DNA of 64,000 nt from Nocardioides ungokensis (GCF_013466985.1 NZ_CP059164.1:3481001-3545000), one strand, 5' to 3'. Numbered from the stretch's first letter, positions 47,433 through 57,537 are shown. Notes: a model not told the origin generated them from the sequence alone. Numbers and translations are program-made.

Positions 47433-47496
47433 GTGCACCAGTGACCTCAAGGTCGTTGAGGACGCGGGCCATGGCCCGGCTCAGGTGTACGTGCAT
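47221..47496 (-). CDS. Hypothetical acidic protein
   Basis: 91 residues from ATG 47496, with GAGGCATG upstream. The sequence MHVHLSRAMARVLNDLEV, then DWQDYESAESAYLWSED and VAMLADQVQEWAVEALA, is well mixed, acidic and helical, and has good coding character. No family recognised. Stand-alone gene. Confidence 0.55.
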   Translation of the reverse strand: MHVHLSRAMARVLNDLEVTGAPIPRIEESDWQDYESAESAYLWSEDNSGMGVWVDTSVSDAEQVAMLADQVQEWAVEALAHGATDELASVS

Positions 47497-47615
47497 GCCT
47501 CGAAGTATGTGGCGAAGCTGGACGGGGTGACTTGAATCCGAGGGTCTGTCGAGGACGTTCGTTGAGCTCGAGGGCGATGATGTCGAACGCCCGAGCGATG
47601 TGGGTGGGCGCCCGC

Positions 47616-48558
47616 TCAGCAACGCGACAAGATTGCGTCAACAACAGGGCGTACCCGTTCCACGTGCCGGACGAGGCTGCCCATCAACCGATTCCTGACA
47701 GCGAAGACGCCCGTTGGGCCGAGTCGGTACAACAAGGCACGGATCAGCAGCTGGTTCCATTCCTCGCCCGTTTCCCATGCGTCGAGCAGGGCGAGAGGCG
47801 CGTCGCGGAAGGTCACCGCATCGGTGATGGCCACCGCGTTGGCGGTGCGACCGGCCGGAAGTACGGCGGCCAGTCGATGACGGCCGGCGGGCCCCGGTCT
47901 TCACGAGGACGTTCGGCAGGATGTCGCCGTGGATCACTTGACTCCGACTTCCCACGGGACGGAGTGAGTCCTGGAGTCGTCGGATCACTTCGAGCGTCGG
48001 GGCGTCGCCCTCGGGTTCGGCGTCCTCCCACGCGAGCCGGTCCCCGAACGCCCACGGATCGTCGCGGGTGTCCAGGAAAGCGGGGCGTGGCAGGTGTTCC
48101 ACAGCGTGGTGGAATGCGTCGCTGGCGTGCTTGACCAGGGGCAGTTCTCGGACCAGGTCGGCGTCTCGACCTGGCGCGAACACGTGAGCGCCCCAGCCCT
48201 CGATCGACCAACGGGGGTCGGCTCCATCCTTGGGAGCAATCGGTTCGGGAACCCGCACCTCGTCGCTGACCCACGTCGCGAACACCTCGCAGACCCAGGC
48301 ATGCTCGGGGACGCAGCCCACCGGCTTCAGAACCAGCCGCCCGTCGGTCCACACATGGCCGGCCCCACCGGGCAGACGCCGCAGTGCGTCCTCGCGAACG
48401 CCGAACTCACGCACCGCCTGTGGGGTGGGACCGCGCCGCCGCCACTCCCAATCGCGCTCGTCGAGAAGGCGAAGATTGCCCGCCGCCGACGATCCGCCGA
48501 TCCGGCCACGCGTAACAGGGTCCACCCCGCGGACGGTACCGAAACGCTGACCCACCAA
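47616..48558 (-). CDS. Aminoglycoside-phosphotransferase-like kinase (TIGR02569-like), frameshifted
   Basis: Protein kinase-like fold of the actinobacterial TIGR02569 group: LRRLPGGAGHVWTDGRLVLK (nucleotide loop and Lys), then SQVIHGDILPNVLV (the HGD catalytic loop), then in other frames PPAVIDWPPYFRPVA with the metal-binding Asp and AITDAVTFRDAP to the end at 47616. Two frame changes (about 47900 and 47830) are needed. The first 48 codons are unlike the family, so the true start may be further in (GTG 48414). Substrate unknown; probably not drug resistance. Confidence 0.65.
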
Positions 48559-48626
48559 CGTCCGGACCTGCTGTGTTGATGGCGCGCATCGACGTGCCTA
48601 TCAGCGCGAGGTCGGCGGTTGTCAGC

Positions 48627-49085
48627 TCAGACGCCGATCGAGGGCAGGGGACCGCGTTCGAGCACTTCGGCGAGGAGCTCCGCCGTTGCGGTGAGATGTT
48701 CCTGGTTCCAGGTCCGTACGCACCACCTCAGATGGGTGATGCCGATGTGAAGCTCGTAGCAGTGGTGGCGTACGGCGGCGTCGACGAGCGCGCTCCGGTC
48801 GGCTCGTAGGGCTGGGTCCCGGAGCAGTCCGGACAGCGGGTCGATGGCCGCGATCCCGGGGTAGAACACGGGCCCCAGACACTGCACCAGGCGGCGTCGC
48901 AGAGGAAGTCACCGCGTAGCGACCGCTTCCAGGAAAGCACCGCCTCGACCCGGCGACAGTCCGGCTCACCAGGACGTTGCCGTGCAAGAGATCGCCGTGG
49001 ATGAGATCGCGGCGTTCGGGGCAGGCCGCAACCAGCGGCAGCACCCGGTCGCAGACCGCTGCCGACAGGGCCGCGAGCTCAGGCC
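48627..49085 (-). pseudogene. Remnant of a second phosphotransferase (C-terminal half)
   Basis: Starts abruptly after the stop of the deoxyribosyltransferase-like gene with PELAALSAAVCDRV, then RRDLIHGDLLHGNVLV (catalytic HGD loop). In other frames follow LSWKRSLRGDFLCDAAW and YELHIGITHLRWCVRTWN. There is no N-terminal nucleotide-binding lobe, so it cannot be an active kinase. It looks like the tail of a gene truncated by recombination, with two frame changes. Confidence 0.6.
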
Positions 49086-49450
49086 AGGCGCTCGCGACTC
49101 AGATACCGAACGGGCTTGCCGAGCGACTCCGCGTAGGCGATCTCCCGTCGGGTCGACTCACCCACGTAGCCGCCCGGATCCACGATGTACACCTCGTCAG
49201 CCATGCGAATCTTCTGGAAGTGCACGCCGCCGAGCCGCCCCTTCAGGTCCGAGCTGTCGACTGACCAGTCGTAGTCCGGCAGATCGGGAAGGCTGAACAT
49301 CCCGAGGCTGATCACGACGAAACCTTCCATCGTGAGTCGCTGGTTGACCTCCGCGAACTCAGCCTCGAACTTGGTCGAGCCGCAGAGCGTGATGACCTTC
49401 GCCTCACCCTCGGCCGACTGCGGCGCCTGCTGCTCCTCCATGAGGTTCAT
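49079..49450 (-). CDS. Nucleoside 2-deoxyribosyltransferase-like protein
   Basis: 123 residues from ATG 49450. The motifs VITLCGSTKFEAEF near residue 20, MADEVYIVDPGGYVGEST near residue 85 and REIAYAESLGKPVRYL at the end are those of the DUF4406/nucleoside 2-deoxyribosyltransferase fold, including the STKF loop and GYVGEST with its acidic partner. It would act on nucleosides or nucleotide-like glycosides. It is followed directly by the phosphotransferase remnant. Exact substrate unknown. Confidence 0.7.
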   Translation of the reverse strand: MNLMEEQQAPQSAEGEAKVITLCGSTKFEAEFAEVNQRLTMEGFVVISLGMFSLPDLPDYDWSVDSSDLKGRLGGVHFQKIRMADEVYIVDPGGYVGESTRREIAYAESLGKPVRYLSRERLA

Positions 49451-49665
49451 GATCGGTGCACGACAGGACGAGTCGTTCGCCGCCCCTGGACGTCCGCTCT
49501 CGCCTCGGCGCGGGATCGCTGACTTCGGCTGTCGTGACAGCACTCCTTGGGAAGCCGCTCCCACACGGTTCCGCAAGAATCCTCGGCGTGCGCTCACCTG
49601 GTCTCTGATCTACAGGCTCATCCGCAACTGCCGCTGACAGGGCGTGCGGCATAGGCTTCGACGTC

Positions 49666-50322
49666 GTGCAGGAGCTGACGTTTCGTCACCAGGAAGCGGT
49701 CGAGTGCTTCGGCCAGCAGCTGGACGACTTCATGACGGCTGTCAGCGCACAGGATGACCTGCAGCTCCTCGCACCATCACGCTGTCACGGGTGGAGCCTG
49801 CTCGACGTTGTCGTCCACGTGCGGATGGGGCTGCAGGAGATGGCGATCGGAACGACCTGCCGTACCGACGACGCACCTGATCACGACGCGGCTTCGTACT
49901 GGGCAACGCACCCTGACACCAGGAATGACGACCCGGTTTCGCACATCCTCTGGCTCAGGCGCGTTGCCAGCGCCTACGCACGTCCCACCGGCGCCGTGGC
50001 ACATATGAAGGATGTGGCGACCAGCGCCGTCAACGCGGTCCGCTCGATGTCCGAGGGCGTCGTCGAGTTCCAAGGAAAGCGGATGGCGAGTGGCGACTTC
50101 CTGGCGACCTGGGTGGTCGAACTGGCCGTCCATCAGCTCGACCTGGGCATCGACGGGGACTCCCCGACCGGGCTCGCATGGAGCCGCATGACGGTGGAGG
50201 CCGTCGCGAGCTCGGAACTGCCATCCGAACTCGATGACCGGTCGGCGGTTCTCATCGGGCTTGGACGCATGCCGTGTCCGCCTTCGACACGACTCGAGCC
50301 TCCGTATCCAGTCTCGCTCTGA
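49666..50322 (+). CDS. MDMPI N-terminal/DinB-fold protein (mycothiol-type)
   Basis: 218 residues from GTG 49666. Helical-bundle motifs GWSLLDVVVHVRMGLQEMA and FLATWVVELAVHQLDLG place the metal His residues as in mycothiol-dependent maleylpyruvate isomerase-like proteins. The C-terminal 40 residues, with DRSAVLIGLGRMPCPPST, lack the second MDMPI domain. Probably a thiol-using transferase or isomerase of unknown substrate. It is convergent with the P450 gene. Confidence 0.7.
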   Translation: MQELTFRHQEAVECFGQQLDDFMTAVSAQDDLQLLAPSRCHGWSLLDVVVHVRMGLQEMAIGTTCRTDDAPDHDAASYWATHPDTRNDDPVSHILWLRRVASAYARPTGAVAHMKDVATSAVNAVRSMSEGVVEFQGKRMASGDFLATWVVELAVHQLDLGIDGDSPTGLAWSRMTVEAVASSELPSELDDRSAVLIGLGRMPCPPSTRLEPPYPVSL

Positions 50323-50351
50323 CGCACGGAACTCGACCCGGCCTTCAGCGA

Positions 50352-51761
50352 TCAGGCAGAGGCGAGTGGCGCCGGCACCCGCGGCCGCACGCTCAGCTCG
50401 AAGCCGCGCGGGATCAGCGTGAGGCGCTCCGTCACGGCCAGGTCGTACGACGGGTCGCCGGCGAGGTCGAAGCGGTGCAGGATCCGCGCGAGCACGAGCA
50501 CCGCTTCGTGCAGCGCGAACTGCCGGCCGATGCAGGCCCGCTCACCGGTGCCGAACGGCTTGTAGACGTGCTTGAGCCGGCCCCGGCTCCGCTCGGGGAG
50601 GAACCGGTCCGGGTCGAACTCGTCCGCGTCCTCACCCCACACGGCCGGGTCGCGGTGCACCATCGGCATCAGCACCAGCGCCCAGTCCTGCGGCCGCATC
50701 GTGTAGCCCGCCAGGGTCGTGGTCTCCCGCGGGCTGCGGGCGAAGCCGGGGGCGGTCGGCCAGAGCCGCAGCGCCTCGTCGAGCACGCGGCGCACGTAGC
50801 GGAAGCGCGGCACCTGCTCGAAGGTCGGCTCCGCGTCGGGGTCGGCGCCGAGGATCGCGTCGGTCTCCGCCTGCGCGCGGGCGAGCACCTCCGGGTCCCG
50901 CGCGAGGTAGTACAGCGCGAACGACAAGGCCCCCGAGGTCGTCTCGTGGCCGGCCACCAGGAAGGTGAGGATCTGGTAGCGGATGGCGCGGTCGCTGAGC
51001 TTCTCCCCGGTCTCGGGATGCCCCTGCTCGAGCATGATCCCCAGCAGGTCCTGCTCGTCGCCAGGCGCCGCTCGCCGCTCGGCGATCAGCTCGTCGAGCA
51101 TGGAGTCGATGTAGCTCTGGTGCCCGGCGTTGCGCCGACGCAGCCGGCGCCGCACCAGCCACGACCCCGGCAGGCTCGACAGCGCCCCCATCCGCCGTCC
51201 GGTCTCGAGCGCCGTCACCATCGCCGGGACGAACGGGTGCGGTTCGGGCCGGCTGAAGGACCCGAAGTCATGGCTGAAGGCGGTCCTGGCGATGGTCTCC
51301 ATCGTCAGCTTGGTCATGTGCGAGGCCACGTCGAACGGCTGACCGTCCGCGGGCAGCACCTCGAAGAGCTCACGGACCGCGGCCAGCATCACGCCGTGGT
51401 AGCGCTGCATGGCCGCCTTGGTGAAGGCCGGCATGAGCAGGTCGTGAGCCAGCTGCCAGGTCGGCTCGTCGTTGTACGCCGTGAACAGCCCGTCGCCGGC
51501 GAAGTCGCGGAGCGCGACCAGTGCCGGGGGCAGCGCCTTGACGAAGCGGGACTCGTCGCACAGCTCGGCACACAGCTCCCCCGACGTCGCGAACACGAAC
51601 TTCTGCCGGAAGATCTGCTGCTCGAAGATCGGTCCCAGCCCGGCGTTGCGGGCCATGATCGTCTGCAGCGCGGACTCCGGGGCGAGCCCCGCGACGTCGC
51701 CGACGAACCTCTTGCGCCCAGCGGCGTGCGGCAGCTCCTGCCCGGACCAGTCGTTGCGCAT
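50352..51761 (-). CDS. Cytochrome P450 (CYP102-like haem domain)
   Basis: 469 residues from ATG 51761 with AAGGAG upstream. The I-helix is FLVAGHETTSGALSFAL, the ExxR pair is LDEALRLWP, and the haem loop is YKPFGTGERACIGRQFAL with the ligand Cys. The sequence resembles the haem domain of the fatty-acid hydroxylase P450 BM3. No fused reductase follows, so it needs separate electron donors, which are not in the window. Likely hydroxylates a fatty acid or similar lipid. Confidence 0.9.
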   Translation of the reverse strand: MRNDWSGQELPHAAGRKRFVGDVAGLAPESALQTIMARNAGLGPIFEQQIFRQKFVFATSGELCAELCDESRFVKALPPALVALRDFAGDGLFTAYNDEPTWQLAHDLLMPAFTKAAMQRYHGVMLAAVRELFEVLPADGQPFDVASHMTKLTMETIARTAFSHDFGSFSRPEPHPFVPAMVTALETGRRMGALSSLPGSWLVRRRLRRRNAGHQSYIDSMLDELIAERRAAPGDEQDLLGIMLEQGHPETGEKLSDRAIRYQILTFLVAGHETTSGALSFALYYLARDPEVLARAQAETDAILGADPDAEPTFEQVPRFRYVRRVLDEALRLWPTAPGFARSPRETTTLAGYTMRPQDWALVLMPMVHRDPAVWGEDADEFDPDRFLPERSRGRLKHVYKPFGTGERACIGRQFALHEAVLVLARILHRFDLAGDPSYDLAVTERLTLIPRGFELSVRPRVPAPLASA

Positions 51762-51904
51762 CGGCGCTCCTTCGCAGATCAATCTCGTTCCGAGGCTCCC
51801 GGGCCGAACGTACGCCAGCGCTCGATCAGCGTTCTTGACACCCGTCACCAAACCGGTTCAGGTGGAGTGTGACTCCGCACCCGACCGACGACGGAGCACC
51901 GCTG

Positions 51905-53139
51905 ATGACGCACCCCACCTCGTGGCTCGGGACCCCCGCCCACGCACGCTGGCTGGAGGCCGAGGGTGACCGTCTTCTGGAGTTCAGCCGCGCTCCCGCC
52001 ACCCCGGTGGCGGGTTCGCCTGGCTCGACACCTCGGGCCGCCCCGCGCTCGACCGACCCGTGGAGCTCTGGATCACGTGTCGGATGACGCACGTGTTCTC
52101 CCTCGGCCACCTGATGGGACGGCCCGGGTGCGGTCCGCTGGCGGACCACGGGGTGGCGGCGCTGGCCGGTCGGTTCCGGGACGCGACCAACGGCGGCTGG
52201 TACGCCGCGGTCGACGCCGACGGTCCGACCGGCCGCGAGAAGAGCGCCTACCCGCACGCGTTCGTGGTGCTCGCGGCCGCGAGCGCGACCTGTGCCGGCC
52301 GTCCGGGCGCCGCGGAGCTGCTGGGCGAGGCGCTCGAGGTCCTGCTCACCCGCTTCTGGGACGAGGAGCACGGCATGGTCGTCGAGGAGTGGGACGAGAC
52401 CTTCTCGACCCTCGACCCCTACCGGGGGGTCAACGCCAACATGCACACCGTGGAGGCCTTCCTCGCCGCGGCCGACGCCACCGGCGACCGCAGCCTGCTG
52501 GACCGGGCGCTGCGGATCCTGACCCGCGTCGTGCACGACCTGGGCCCGGCTCACGACTGGCGGCTGCCGGAGCACTTCGACGAGCAGTGGACCCCGCTGC
52601 TGGACTACAACGTCGACACCCCGGCCCACCCGTTCCGGCCCTACGGCGCCACGATCGGGCACTGGCTGGAGTGGGCTCGCCTGGCCCTGCACCTGCGGGC
52701 CGCGCTCGGCGCCGACGCCCCCGACTGGATGCTGGACCACGCCGTGGCCCTCTTCGAGGCCTCGGTCCGCGAGGGCTGGGCGGCCGACGGTGCCGACGGG
52801 TTCGTCTACACCGTCGACTGGGAGGGCGCCCCCGTCGTACGGGAGCGGATGCACTGGGTCGCGGCCGAGGCGACGGCGACCGCCGCCGCCCTGCACGCGG
52901 CGACCGGCGACCCGTCGTACGCCGCGTGGTACGCCACCTGGTGGGACCACCTCGCCGAGGTGTTCATCGACCACGAGCTGGGCTCCTGGCGGCACGAGCT
53001 CGACCCGCAGAACCGCCCCAGTGGCGTGGTGTGGAACGGCAAGCCGGACACCTACCACGCCTTCCAGGCGACCCTGGTGCCGCGGCTGCCGCTGACGCCC
53101 GCGTTCGCGGGCGCGCTGCGCGACGGCCTGCTCGGGTAG
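51905..53139 (+). CDS. AGE-family epimerase/isomerase (YihS-like), one frameshift
   Basis: About 411 residues of an (alpha/alpha)6-barrel sugar epimerase. After the short N-terminal part (RWLEAEGDRLLEFSR) a frame change near 51995 leads to GGGFAWLDTSGRPALDRP, then CRMTHVFSLGHLMG, GVNANMHTVEAFLAAAD with catalytic His, HWVAAEATATAAAL with another His, and WNGKPDTYHAFQATLVPRL. Closest in style to sulfoquinovose/mannose isomerases. Span one base short of whole codons. Product acts on a free sugar. Confidence 0.8.
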
Positions 53140-53156
53140 GCAGCTCGCTCGTCGGG

Positions 53157-53954
53157 TCAGTCGGTCGGGTCGACGCCGACGAGCCCGACGAGGTCCTTGA
53201 TCGAGTCGACGACCCGGGTCGGGCGGTAGGGGAAGGTCTCCACCTGCTCGGGCCGGGTCGACCCGGTCGTCACCAGCACGGTCCTCAGGCCCGCCTCGAG
53301 GCCGCTGATGATGTCGGTGTCCATCCGGTCCCCGACCATCACGGTCGTCTCCGAGTGGGCGTCCAGCTGGTTGAGCGCGCTGCGCATCATCAGCGGGTTG
53401 GGCTTGCCGATGAAGTAGGGGCTGCGCCCGGTCGCCGTGGAGATCAGCGCAGCCACCGACCCGGTCGCCGGCAGCGTGCCGTGCACGCTGGGCCCACTCG
53501 GGTCGGGGTTGGTGGCGATGAACCGCGCACCGCCCTCGATCAAGCGGATCGCCCGGGTGATCGCCTCGAAGGAGTAGGTCCGGGTCTCCCCCAGCACCAC
53601 GTAGTCCGGCTCCCGGTCGGTCATCACGTAGCCGATGTCGTGCAGGGCCGTGGTCAGCCCCGCCTCCCCCACGACGTACGCCGTGCCGTGCGGCCGCTGC
53701 TCGGCGAGGAACTGGGCGGTGGCCAGGGCGGAGGTCCAGATCGCCTCCTCCGGCACGTCGATGCCGCTGCCCAGCAGCCGGGCACGCAGGTCCCGCGGGG
53801 TGAAGATCGAGTTGTTGGTCAGCACCAGGAAGCGCAGCCCCGACTCCTTGAGGGCCTCGATGAACTCCTGCGCACCAGGGATCGGGACGTCCTCGTGGAC
53901 GAGCACGCCGTCCATGTCGGTGAGCCAGGTGAGCACCTCGCGGGTCTGCGTCAT
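53157..53954 (-). CDS. HAD-IIA hydrolase (NagD-like phosphatase)
   Basis: 265 residues. HAD motif I is [13 protein letters not shown] with the nucleophile Asp, motif II is [14 protein letters not shown], motif III Lys lies in [11 protein letters not shown], and motif IV is [18 protein letters not shown]. The cap between motifs II and III is the IIA type. A phosphatase of sugar or nucleotide monophosphates. It lies between the AGE epimerase gene and a regulator gene, on the opposite strand to the epimerase. Confidence 0.9.
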   Translation of the reverse strand: MTQTREVLTWLTDMDGVLVHEDVPIPGAQEFIEALKESGLRFLVLTNNSIFTPRDLRARLLGSGIDVPEEAIWTSALATAQFLAEQRPHGTAYVVGEAGLTTALHDIGYVMTDREPDYVVLGETRTYSFEAITRAIRLIEGGARFIATNPDPSGPSVHGTLPATGSVAALISTATGRSPYFIGKPNPLMMRSALNQLDAHSETTVMVGDRMDTDIISGLEAGLRTVLVTTGSTRPEQVETFPYRPTRVVDSIKDLVGLVGVDPTD

Positions 53955-53991
53955 GTCCCCATTGTGGTGGAGACGCCGACCCGGAGACCGA

Positions 53992-54717
53992 TCAGACCTT
54001 GCGCGGCGCCCGGGACACGTCCTTGGCGCGCCGGTAGGCGGCCACGGCAGCCAGCTGCGAGTTCACCTCGAGCTTGCGCAGCACGGCCTTGACCTGGCTG
54101 CGGACGGTGGCCTCGGAGACCCCGGCCAGCTCGGCGATGCCACGCACCGACCGCCCGTCGTACAGCAGGGAGAGCACGTTCATCTCGCGCGCGGTCAGCG
54201 ACTCCATGCGCGCCACCAGGCGGCGTTCCTCGTCCTCCACCAGCCGCCACTCGCGGACCAGCCGGCGACGGACCGTCTCGTCCATGACCGAGCCACCCGC
54301 CGCGGCGGCGGACACGGCGACGACCAGGTCGTCCAGACCAGTCGAGGTCGGCAGCACCGCGATCACACCCCGGATCAGGACCGCCCCCCAGCGCGGGCTC
54401 TCGGGTGCGTTGGTGAGAAGCAGCCACCTCACCGAGCCGGCGGCACCCACCAGCTCGGCCACCTCGGACAGCCGCTCGGAGCGGTCGAGGTCGCACAGCA
54501 GGACCCCGACGACGGCCTCGATCTGGACGAGGTGGTGCGCGGCCTCCCGGACCTGGCGCGGACCGGCCGGCCAGCGGTAGTTGGCGACCGGGAAGCCCCT
54601 GGTCGACAGTGCGGTACGGACTGCCTGGCCGACGAGGTACTGGTCCGCGAAGAGGCCTACGGGAGTCCGGCGAGGCTCAGGCCCCGCGCTCGAGGAGACC
54701 ATCATCCCGAGCCCCAC
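53992..54717 (-). CDS. LuxR-family regulator with degenerate receiver
   Basis: 241 residues. The receiver begins [19 protein letters not shown], so the acidic pair is reduced. [12 protein letters not shown] keeps the central Asp and LLLTNAP the Thr, but the conserved Lys is replaced in [10 protein letters not shown]. The C-terminal LuxR helix-turn-helix is [38 protein letters not shown]. The linker and DNA-binding parts are close to the canonical regulator at 56699-57382. Probably phosphorylation-independent or weakly phosphorylated. Divergent from the kinase gene. Confidence 0.85.
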   Translation of the reverse strand: MGLGMMVSSSAGPEPRRTPVGLFADQYLVGQAVRTALSTRGFPVANYRWPAGPRQVREAAHHLVQIEAVVGVLLCDLDRSERLSEVAELVGAAGSVRWLLLTNAPESPRWGAVLIRGVIAVLPTSTGLDDLVVAVSAAAAGGSVMDETVRRRLVREWRLVEDEERRLVARMESLTAREMNVLSLLYDGRSVRGIAELAGVSEATVRSQVKAVLRKLEVNSQLAAVAAYRRAKDVSRAPRKV

Positions 54718-55118
54718 ATGGCCGTCCCGGCATGGCAGCAGCTCTGTGACGGGAGCTGCCGAACGTTGTTGGTGGTACCACAGGTCTCCCCTTGTCCGAC
54801 GAATACCTCATGCTGGCGGGCTGCCGCCGACCCGCTGCGACCTCCTTGGGCTACTGCCCCACTTTTGGGGATGCCTGATCTCGCGCCGCGACGGACAGTT
54901 GAGGAGTCGAGTCCCCCCACTCGATTGAGGCGGCTCACCGGCCGTGTCTCTCGGAATGGTGGAGCGACGGTCCCGAGCCGTCGCCCGCGGCACGACTGGT
55001 GGGCCGTTGGGGGTGAGCGGAACCGGTTTCTCAAGCGACACGCAACCGTTCCTCAAATTGCGGTATCGGTCGTCAAAACGGGGGACGGACGCTGAAAGCG
55101 CACCGTAGCGTGTGGGTC
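54718..55118. other. Divergent regulatory stretch between regulator and kinase genes
   Basis: No gene. The GC content is lower at places, and there is an inverted repeat CCCC-ACTTTT-GGGG near 54858-54871. It must hold the promoters of both the degenerate regulator and the histidine kinase; no consensus pair stands out. Confidence 0.4.
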
Positions 55119-56702
55119 ATGGCGGGAATCACGATCGCATCGCGACCGCCGGACGTGAGGCATGTTGCTCGGGAGGCGGCAGGCGTACGGGCGGGGGGCC
55201 CAGGCACGCGGGTCCTGACACATTGCTGGGCGCTGCTGCGCCGTATCCCTTGGGTCCTGCCCAGGACGGGAGCATGGACCTGGCGCGGCTCGGCGCTGCT
55301 CGCCGCCGTCCTGCTCCACCCCTACGTGCTGGTGCTCGCGGTCCAGCACACCGCCGCCGACCGGGTGTCGGTCGCCGGCACCATGAGCCTGCTCCTGGTC
55401 CAGGTCTCCGTGCTCGCCAGCGCCGTCGTGCTGATGTACGACTGGCGGATCAGCCGGCGCGCCACCATCGGCTGGCTGGCGATGACGCTCGCGTTCATCG
55501 CGGCCCAGCACGTGCCCTTCGCCCTGCTGGCCGTGGAGGGGGCGCCCGAGGGCCGGTACGGGTTCGTCATGGGCGTCACCCAGCTGCCCAGCACGCTCGT
55601 GGTCCTCGCCCTGGTCGTGCTCGCCGCGCGAGGCACGTCGTTGCCTGCCGGGAACCCGCTCACGACCGGCCTGCTGCTCGGCGCCCTCTTCGGGGCCGCC
55701 CGCTTCGTCCTCATCGGCACCGGCATCGACCCGACGCTGCGCCTGACCGGGGTCGCCGACCTCGCCGTCGTCGGCATGGTCGTGGTCGCCTCCGCGGGCA
55801 TCGTCGCAGCGATCGTCCGCATGGCGACGCTGCCGGGCTGGGCGCGGCTGCGCACCGTGGTCTTCCTCGTCTGCATGGTCTCCGCCCGCGTGCTCAGCAC
55901 CGGCCGGGACCACGCCGGATCGTCCTCGGGGCTGCCCTCGCCGCTGGCCGTGGCGGTGGCTGTCGTGGGCACGGTCGCCCTGGGCAGCGCCGCCGCCACG
56001 ATGCTGCGCGAGACCATCAACGACAACGCGCGCCGCCTCGTCAACCTCGCGCACCGGGCCGCCAGCGCCGAGGTCAGCGCGCGGCACGGGCAGGAGAAGC
56101 TCCACGAGCTGAACGCCACCGTCGCCGGCGTCGCGCAGGCTTCGCGCCTGCTCGTCCGCAACGGCGGGCCGAACCGCGCCCAGCGCCGGAGGCTGGAGAG
56201 CCTGCTCGAGACCGAGATGGCCAGGCTCGAGCGGATGCTGGCCCGCCGCGGTCAGCAGCCGGTCTCGGACCTCTACCTCGACGACGTGCTGCTGCCGCTC
56301 GTCGAGAGCCAGCGGACGCTGGGCACTGACGTGTCCTTCCGGCCCTCGGGCCTGCGGGCGCAGGGCCGGCCCGACGACGTCGCCGAGGTCGTGCACATCC
56401 TGCTGAGCAACGTCGCGCGCCACGCGCCCGGTGCTCGGGTCACCATCTCCGCGGAGCGCTACGGCAGCACCGTCGAGGTCCGCGTCTGCGACGACGGGCC
56501 CGGAGTACCCGCCGAGCTCCACGACTCGCTCTTCGCCTGGGGAACGCGAAGCGCGAAGTCACCCGGTCAGGGCATCGGTCTCCAGCTGGCCAAGCGGCTG
56601 ATGCTGGAACAGGCCGGCAACCTCACTCTCGAGAGCACCGGTCGCCCGGGGGGCGCGACCTTCGTTCTCACCATTCCCGGCAGCCCTCCGGGACTGTCAT
56701 GA
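55119..56702 (+). CDS. Sensor histidine kinase with multi-helix membrane domain
   Basis: 527 residues from ATG 55119 (GTG 55110 possible). Residues about 55-290 hold seven or eight membrane helices (LLAAVLLHPYVLVLAVQ, WLAMTLAFIAAQHVPFALLA). A coiled linker follows, then KLHELNATVAGVAQ, which places the phospho-His. The ATPase part has LLSNVARHAPGARV (N box), VRVCDDGPGVP (G1) and GQGIGLQLAKRL (G2). The next gene, a NarL-type regulator, overlaps by four bases and is the clear partner. Signal unknown; the neighbouring sugar transferase suggests surface polysaccharide control. Confidence 0.85.
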   Translation: MAGITIASRPPDVRHVAREAAGVRAGGPGTRVLTHCWALLRRIPWVLPRTGAWTWRGSALLAAVLLHPYVLVLAVQHTAADRVSVAGTMSLLLVQVSVLASAVVLMYDWRISRRATIGWLAMTLAFIAAQHVPFALLAVEGAPEGRYGFVMGVTQLPSTLVVLALVVLAARGTSLPAGNPLTTGLLLGALFGAARFVLIGTGIDPTLRLTGVADLAVVGMVVVASAGIVAAIVRMATLPGWARLRTVVFLVCMVSARVLSTGRDHAGSSSGLPSPLAVAVAVVGTVALGSAAATMLRETINDNARRLVNLAHRAASAEVSARHGQEKLHELNATVAGVAQASRLLVRNGGPNRAQRRRLESLLETEMARLERMLARRGQQPVSDLYLDDVLLPLVESQRTLGTDVSFRPSGLRAQGRPDDVAEVVHILLSNVARHAPGARVTISAERYGSTVEVRVCDDGPGVPAELHDSLFAWGTRSAKSPGQGIGLQLAKRLMLEQAGNLTLESTGRPGGATFVLTIPGSPPGLS

Positions 56703-57382
56703 GAAATCCACGCGGAACCACCAGGGTCGCCCTGGTCGAGGACCACCTTCTCTTCGCCGAGTCGCTGGAGATCGCCCTGGGGATGGAGGGCTACCAGGTC
56801 CGCCGGGTGCCTCTGCCCGACCGTCCCAGCTCGCTGGGCGCGGTCCTGGCTGCGGTGCTGCGCGCCCAGCCACGCATCGTGCTGCTCGACCTCGACCTCG
56901 GCCCGCACGGCAACGGCGTCCGGCTCATCGAGCCGCTCACCAAGGCCGGCATCGCGGTCGTGGTGGTCACGGGTTCCGTCGAGCGCACCCGCTGGGGCGA
57001 GTGCCTGCGGTACGGCGCGCGCACGGTGCTGACGAAGACCTCGCCGCTCAACGACATCCTCGCCACCGTGCGCCGGCTCAACGACGGCTTCCCGGTCATG
57101 GACCGGGTGGCCCGCGAGGAGCTGATCGCCGAGTGGCACCAGAACCGGGTGGAGAACCACGAGGCCCGGCGACGGCTCGAGGACCTGACACCTCGTGAGC
57201 GCGAGGTGCTGCGCCAGCTGATGCAGGGCCACCAGGTCCGCGAGATCGCCCGGCTCAACGTGGTCTCCGAGGCCACGGTGCGCACCCAGGTCAAGTCGAT
57301 CCTCGCCAAGCTGGAGGTCTCCTCGCAGCTCGCCGCGGTCGGCCTGGCGCACGAGGCAGGGTGGCGCCCCTCCGACGCGTGA
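56699..57382 (+). CDS. NarL/LuxR response regulator, canonical receiver
   Basis: 227 residues; ATG overlaps the kinase stop (ATGA). The receiver has RVALVEDHLLFAESL (acidic pair), IVLLDLDLGPHG (phospho-Asp), VVVVTGSVE (Thr) and TVLTKTSPLND (Lys), a complete set. The DNA-binding end is LTPREREVLRQLMQGHQV, IARLNVVSEATVRTQVKS. A paralogue of the regulator on the far side of the kinase. Likely controls the sugar transferase operon that starts 155 bases downstream. Confidence 0.9.
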   Translation: MRNPRGTTRVALVEDHLLFAESLEIALGMEGYQVRRVPLPDRPSSLGAVLAAVLRAQPRIVLLDLDLGPHGNGVRLIEPLTKAGIAVVVVTGSVERTRWGECLRYGARTVLTKTSPLNDILATVRRLNDGFPVMDRVAREELIAEWHQNRVENHEARRRLEDLTPREREVLRQLMQGHQVREIARLNVVSEATVRTQVKSILAKLEVSSQLAAVGLAHEAGWRPSDA

Positions 57383-57399
57383 CCCCCTCCGGGTAACAG

Positions 57400-57417
57400 A
57401 TGCCGAATATGCGGCAT
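57400..57417. promoter_or_regulatory. Operator-like inverted repeat ATGCCG-N6-CGGCAT
   Basis: Perfect six-base arms at 57400-57405 and 57412-57417, 120 bases upstream of the sugar transferase start. The shape fits a LuxR/NarL-type dimer site; the regulator genes next door are obvious candidates. Inference only. Confidence 0.5.
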
Positions 57418-57537
57418 GACCCCTTCCCCCGCTCTACCTAGGTTGAATGCACTGGCCCGGGACCTCGGGGGGGCCGTCCAGGGAGGGGTACCCATGACCA
57501 GTCGCATGCTCACGATCGGGACGCGCACAGGCCGTCC

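Noticed and set aside
55053..56522. 489-codon minus-strand frame
   Set aside because: Antisense to the histidine kinase; low-complexity His/Asp/Gly-rich translation typical of a shadow frame.
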